From Ajuga chamaepitys (taxonomy: Eukaryota; Streptophyta; Magnoliopsida; Lamiales; Lamiaceae), in the NCBI GenBank assembly GCA_958295605.1, contig OY282497.1, positions 17,468,369 to 17,532,368 on the forward strand: 64,000 nucleotides of DNA, in the 5' to 3' direction. Positions 60,331 to 64,000 of this stretch are shown here, in pieces. Made by a program: the position numbers and the translations under genes. Within the stretch, counting starts at the first letter, position 1; the number at the start of each line of letters is the position of its first letter. The notes beneath the pieces were generated by a model. That model worked only from the letters and a program-made list of their open reading frames with translations. It ran no database searches and had not been told where the DNA came from.

Positions 60331-60490
60331 GAGGAAGGAGATCTCAAACTGTTTATATTTAATTTGACAAAAGTGTTTATTTATCCTTATTATATAGTTC
60401 AAGTGTCTATTTTCCAAATTTTAAAAGTACATATACTCATATTTAATTGCAAAAAAAATAAAAAATAGTTGAGGGGCTTATTTGTTCCTC

Positions 60491-61860
60491 TTGACTAAAC
60501 TATCAATATGCAATTTTGAGAAAGAAAAATATGATTTCTATAAAACATATAAGAAAAAAATGAAGTGTGAATATAGGATATATATGCAAAGTAAATTTGA
60601 AGGTTAGAAATGATTGAAATTTTATTAAACACTATAAGATTGTACTTTATTGAACAACTAACTCAACTTTATTGTAATATAAGATTAAAATAAATATTAA
60701 AATCATGCTAAAAGAATATAATTGTTTCTATCTAAATCACTGACATTGTATTCAATTTTTTTTTTTTAGGATAATAAATAAAAAGACATGTTACAATATT
60801 ATATTTTGTCAGATTCTAATAGAAGTACTCATTGATTATCCTTATAAAAAGTGAAACTTTTTAAAAGAATACAAGCACGAATAATGAAAAAGATGAATTT
60901 TGAGGTCAAAGTCATTAATAATGTATTTTATATCTAATTATAGTTAGAGTTAAAACTAAGATTTTTTTTTTCTTATTTTTTAAGTGTATTGTAAAAAAAA
61001 AAATGGAATGACATTGATAGTTTTTTTAATACAACTTAAATAACATTTTATATTAAAATTAACTCTATTTCAATATTATACAAGAGATACTAATATGTCA
61101 TATAACAATTACAAATAATGGTACATCAAACTTATCAGAGAAATTATAATATCAAAACAAAAATGTAATGAAGTCAAAGATATATATTACACTAATATTG
61201 TGTGTGTATGTGTATATATATATGTATAGTAGAAAAAGAAAAAGATTAAAAACTACAGAAAAATTGATCCTCACATTGTAGTATATGTATATAAATATTT
61301 TTATTAAGTCTAGATTATTTTGTTCTAGAAAGAAATAATCTAAAATTAAATATTTAATTAAATTTATTTTGGATTAAGCACGTACGTCGTTTTAATATAT
61401 ACCTATATATATATATATACATATTTGTTCTCCATGAAAACTTCTTTACTTTGGCTTATGAATTAATTCAACATAATATTTCTAACTTTATTCAAATTTA
61501 GAAAAGGTGTATCGATTATGTGATGGTGATTGCTAGACTCGTAAATGATGCTATTATGAGACACTAAACTCGTAAATGAACTTATTGCTCACAGTTGCTT
61601 TGTGTTTTCTTATGGGTTGAATTAATTCATGAATTTTAGTGTATGTGGAAATGTGTTTGTTATTGTAGCCTTTGAAATTTCGAATAATCCGAGACCCGAA
61701 CCAATTAACCCAAAGATCCAAAACCCGAAAATTCGAACAACCTAGGTCTTTTGGATTAAATTTTAGATGACTTATGAAAATCTTCAAAATCGATTAACAT
61801 AAAATCTAATAACACAAAAACCAGATATCCATCCGAATGAACACCCCTTAACACACAGCC
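60491..61860. other. AT-rich DNA with no recognised feature
   Basis: Only short A/T microsatellites (near 61200-61225 and 61400-61420) are visible. Confidence 0.5.
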
Positions 61861-61979
61861 ACTGCATCCAATTTCTTTACACTTTATTGTTTTAACCAGC
61901 ATAAAACTGGAAGACATCAACATCTTGGTCAAGAATCTAGCTAGCAAGACTGTTGATGATGTCACAAAGGGGGAATAAT

Positions 61980-62100
61980 AAGTGATGGAGGAGCAACTGC
62001 GTGCCATGCTTCTTCAAATAAAGCTCAAAGGAGGTTGGAGGAGATCGATCAGGAAGCTCTAACCTCGCTTGACAGAGATGTTGAAGAAGCTGCCGAGAAA
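61980..62100 (+). pseudogene. Exon-like fragment of an unidentified gene
   Basis: One plus frame reads SDGGATACHASSNKAQ and continues RRLEEIDQEALTSLDRDVEE, ending at a plausible donor (AAAGG|GTAAGAG, about 62100). Immediately upstream another frame gives LEDINILVKNLASKTVDDVT before a stop, suggesting a frameshift. Composition is coding-like in AT-rich surroundings. I do not recognise the family, and no further exons are evident. Confidence 0.35.
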
Positions 62101-62104
62101 GGGT

Positions 62105-63234
62105 AAGAGATAGCTTGACATAGCTTTTTCCCTTACATTTTTGTTCATTATTTATTTACTAGCATATATCGTTGGTTTAGTTAGTAGATAGCAGTATGCA
62201 ATGTTGTAATCCATATAGACTGATTATCTAATAACTAAGCACTCAAAGATTTATACGCTCAATGATTGAACTCAAGATATGATTTATAAACTAAAACTAG
62301 TACATAAAATAAAATAACTAATGACAAATGATTAAGGTCACAAGTGGTAAAGGCACGAAGGACAATCGATAGCAATAAAAAATTCTAGGGATTCGATTCT
62401 AATTGTGTTCATTTACTATTACTATCTAAATAACTAATCCTTTAAACCGAATATATTCTCTATAGGACGATCACAAAACTAGTTTAAATCCTCTATCGGA
62501 GTGAATATGTCATAGATTATATGCAAGATTTTTAATCTCTAATAAACTAGTATACATACCCTCCAAAACAAAAACTAGTATACACGCAACTCCAAGTAGC
62601 ACATAAGATCAATGTCCTCACAAAGATTCTCAAACTTTTCGGTCCTATTGGATAATTATGTTTGTGTTTAGGCTTAATACAAAGTCTCATCTCTGGAATC
62701 TCGATTTATTATATATAACATGCTTAGTTGATTGGATAATTAAACATTCAATCATATCAAGAACACATATATAGATATAGAAATCAAACAAGCCTTAGTT
62801 AAATAAATGACATAAAAAATCAATAGAAATCAAACAAGACTTAGTTAAATAAATGGCATAAAAAATCAACACTAAGTCTATTTTCTAACCCTAGAATAAA
62901 AGGAATTTAACTAGAATGATTGAATATAAAACACAAATCAAACTAGAGTAATTCATAATTATAATAAAAACAAATAAACAAATAAAATATAAGCCAATTT
63001 TGTAGTCATGGTCTTGCTCTTGATCTCTCCTCGGTGCTCCCCCATCAGCTCCTATAATTAGGATGAGAAAATATGATATGTTATTTTCTAGTATAATGGG
63101 CAGGAGACGGTGACGGAGCCAAAAATATGACTTAGGGAGACTGAACTATCAACAATATAAAAATAGTAAAAATAATCTTGTATTTATGATATAAAAATCC
63201 ATGTGTATAAATATGACCGAAACGATACAAATTA
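62105..63234. other. AT-rich DNA with a 46-bp tandem duplication
   Basis: 62778-62823 and 62824-62868 are near-identical units (GAAATCAAACAAG(C/A)CTTAG theme). Otherwise nothing is recognised. Confidence 0.6.
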
Positions 63235-63449
63235 CTCTCTCCATCCCAGCTAACTTGTCATACTTTTCATTTCGATCCGTCGCACTTAACTTTTCACACC
63301 CTTAAAAAGGAAATTTCTCTCACAATCTCCACCCTCAAAATCTCCACACTCAATTTCCACCTTAAAAAAAGTCAAAGAAAAAACAAAATATGATTTTTCT
63401 TAACATTCGTGTCCGGTCAACTGTGGCAAGTTAGCTGGGACGGAGGGAG
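63235..63449. mobile_element. Stowaway-type MITE 8
   Basis: Ends CTCTCTCCATCCC and GGGACGGAGGGAG with TA at 63233-63234 and 63450-63451. Shared core. Confidence 0.87.
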
Positions 63450-64000
63450 TAGTAGTTTAATTAAAATAATAAAATAGATTTAGATCAATCTAATGGTCAA
63501 GTTAAAATGTATTAAATTTTCAGGCCCATCCAACTTTATTTTAAAAATTTAAGCTTTTATGTGACAAACATGCATGCAAATTATAGTTTTTCTTATTTTT
63601 TTTCCTTATTAAATAAATAGACTATAAGAAAATGCAAAATAAATTTAAACAACAAACTATACAATAAACAACATTACTATGAAAATAGCGAAAACTAATA
63701 TAGACATATTTGTCTTTTAGTTGAGCAAAAAGATATTATCTTCTGAAATAGGCTCTTTTATAGATTAGGTCCCAAAAAATTATATTGATCACAAAGAAAG
63801 GACAAATTTAAACTATATTTATATATATAAATATAAGAAGCCAAAAATTATATACAACCATTAGAAAAAACGCACTACCAATAGAATATTAAATAAGAAG
63901 TCAGCACAAAGAAAGACCAAAATTTATTAAATAAGAAGTCAACACAAAGAAATGCCAAAATTTAAATTTAAATAACAAGCACAAAAAAGGACAACTTCTG
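63450..64000. other. AT-rich DNA with short repeats near the right edge
   Basis: An imperfect repeat of about 40 bp (AAATAAGAAGTCA(G/A)CACAAAGAAA) occurs twice at about 63890-63960. No gene. Confidence 0.5.

Larger units (their letters stand above)
44930..60490. mobile_element. Outer TIR element (MULE-like) split by nested retrotransposons
   Basis: The block 44930-45075 (ATAAGTCCCTCAACTATTTTTAT...AAATAGACACTTGAACTA) recurs inverted at about 60340-60480. The two arms face each other and flank the copia-in-gypsy stack. They could be the ends of one element of about 1.5 kb before the insertions, or two independent copies. No transposase is seen. Confidence 0.45.

Overview
This is a nuclear window from a flowering plant, most likely a eudicot. 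The evidence is one clear intron-rich plant gene (a DRM2-type de novo DNA methyltransferase), AT-rich intergenic DNA, TA-flanked Stowaway MITEs with CTCCCTCCGTCCC ends, a plant SINE, Helitron-like ends, and LTR retrotransposons primed by initiator tRNA-Met (TGGTATCAGAGC). There is no bacterial or organellar gene organisation. The species cannot be named from the sequence.

Layout. 1-540: probable 5' end of a minus-strand gene running off the left edge. About 1660-2617: Helitron-like insertion. 3533-10540: the DRM2-like gene (minus strand, nine coding exons, 596 aa, with a long 5' UTR intron). 10.6-15.9 kb: intergenic DNA with MITEs and a long-TIR element. 16-21.1 kb: a decayed PIF/Harbinger transposon with one nuclease relic and two Myb/SANT-like relics. 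22.6-24.1 kb: a possible minus-strand transcription unit behind a telo-box and TGGGCC promoter. 25-27.2 kb: a Helitron 3' end, MITEs, and a Tourist-like MITE whose sequence matches the left end of the Harbinger element. 27.47-35.47 kb: a complete but broken Ty1/copia element with 432-bp LTRs and a TTTTA target duplication. 35.5-38.5 kb: nested DNA elements. 38.5-42.6 kb: a Tat-like Ty3/gypsy relic (LTR plus gag only) carrying a SINE and two Stowaways. 42.6-44.9 kb: unassigned. 44.9-60.5 kb: a nested stack in which inverted arms flank an old copia relic, which is itself split by a very young 9.5-kb Ty3/gypsy element. 60.5-64 kb: AT-rich DNA with a small exon-like fragment, short tandem repeats and one Stowaway.

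The only intact host gene is the DNA methyltransferase that, in its family, methylates transposons under small-RNA guidance. Almost everything else is the kind of DNA that pathway silences. The most unusual items are in the young gypsy element. It has an extra 203-codon ORF upstream of gag-pol, a 290-bp partial LTR copy appended inside an intact target duplication, and LTRs that appear to differ at only two of 1720 positions. I found no new enzymatic or defence system. The novelty is in transposon structure and in duplications within the DRM2 5' UTR intron.
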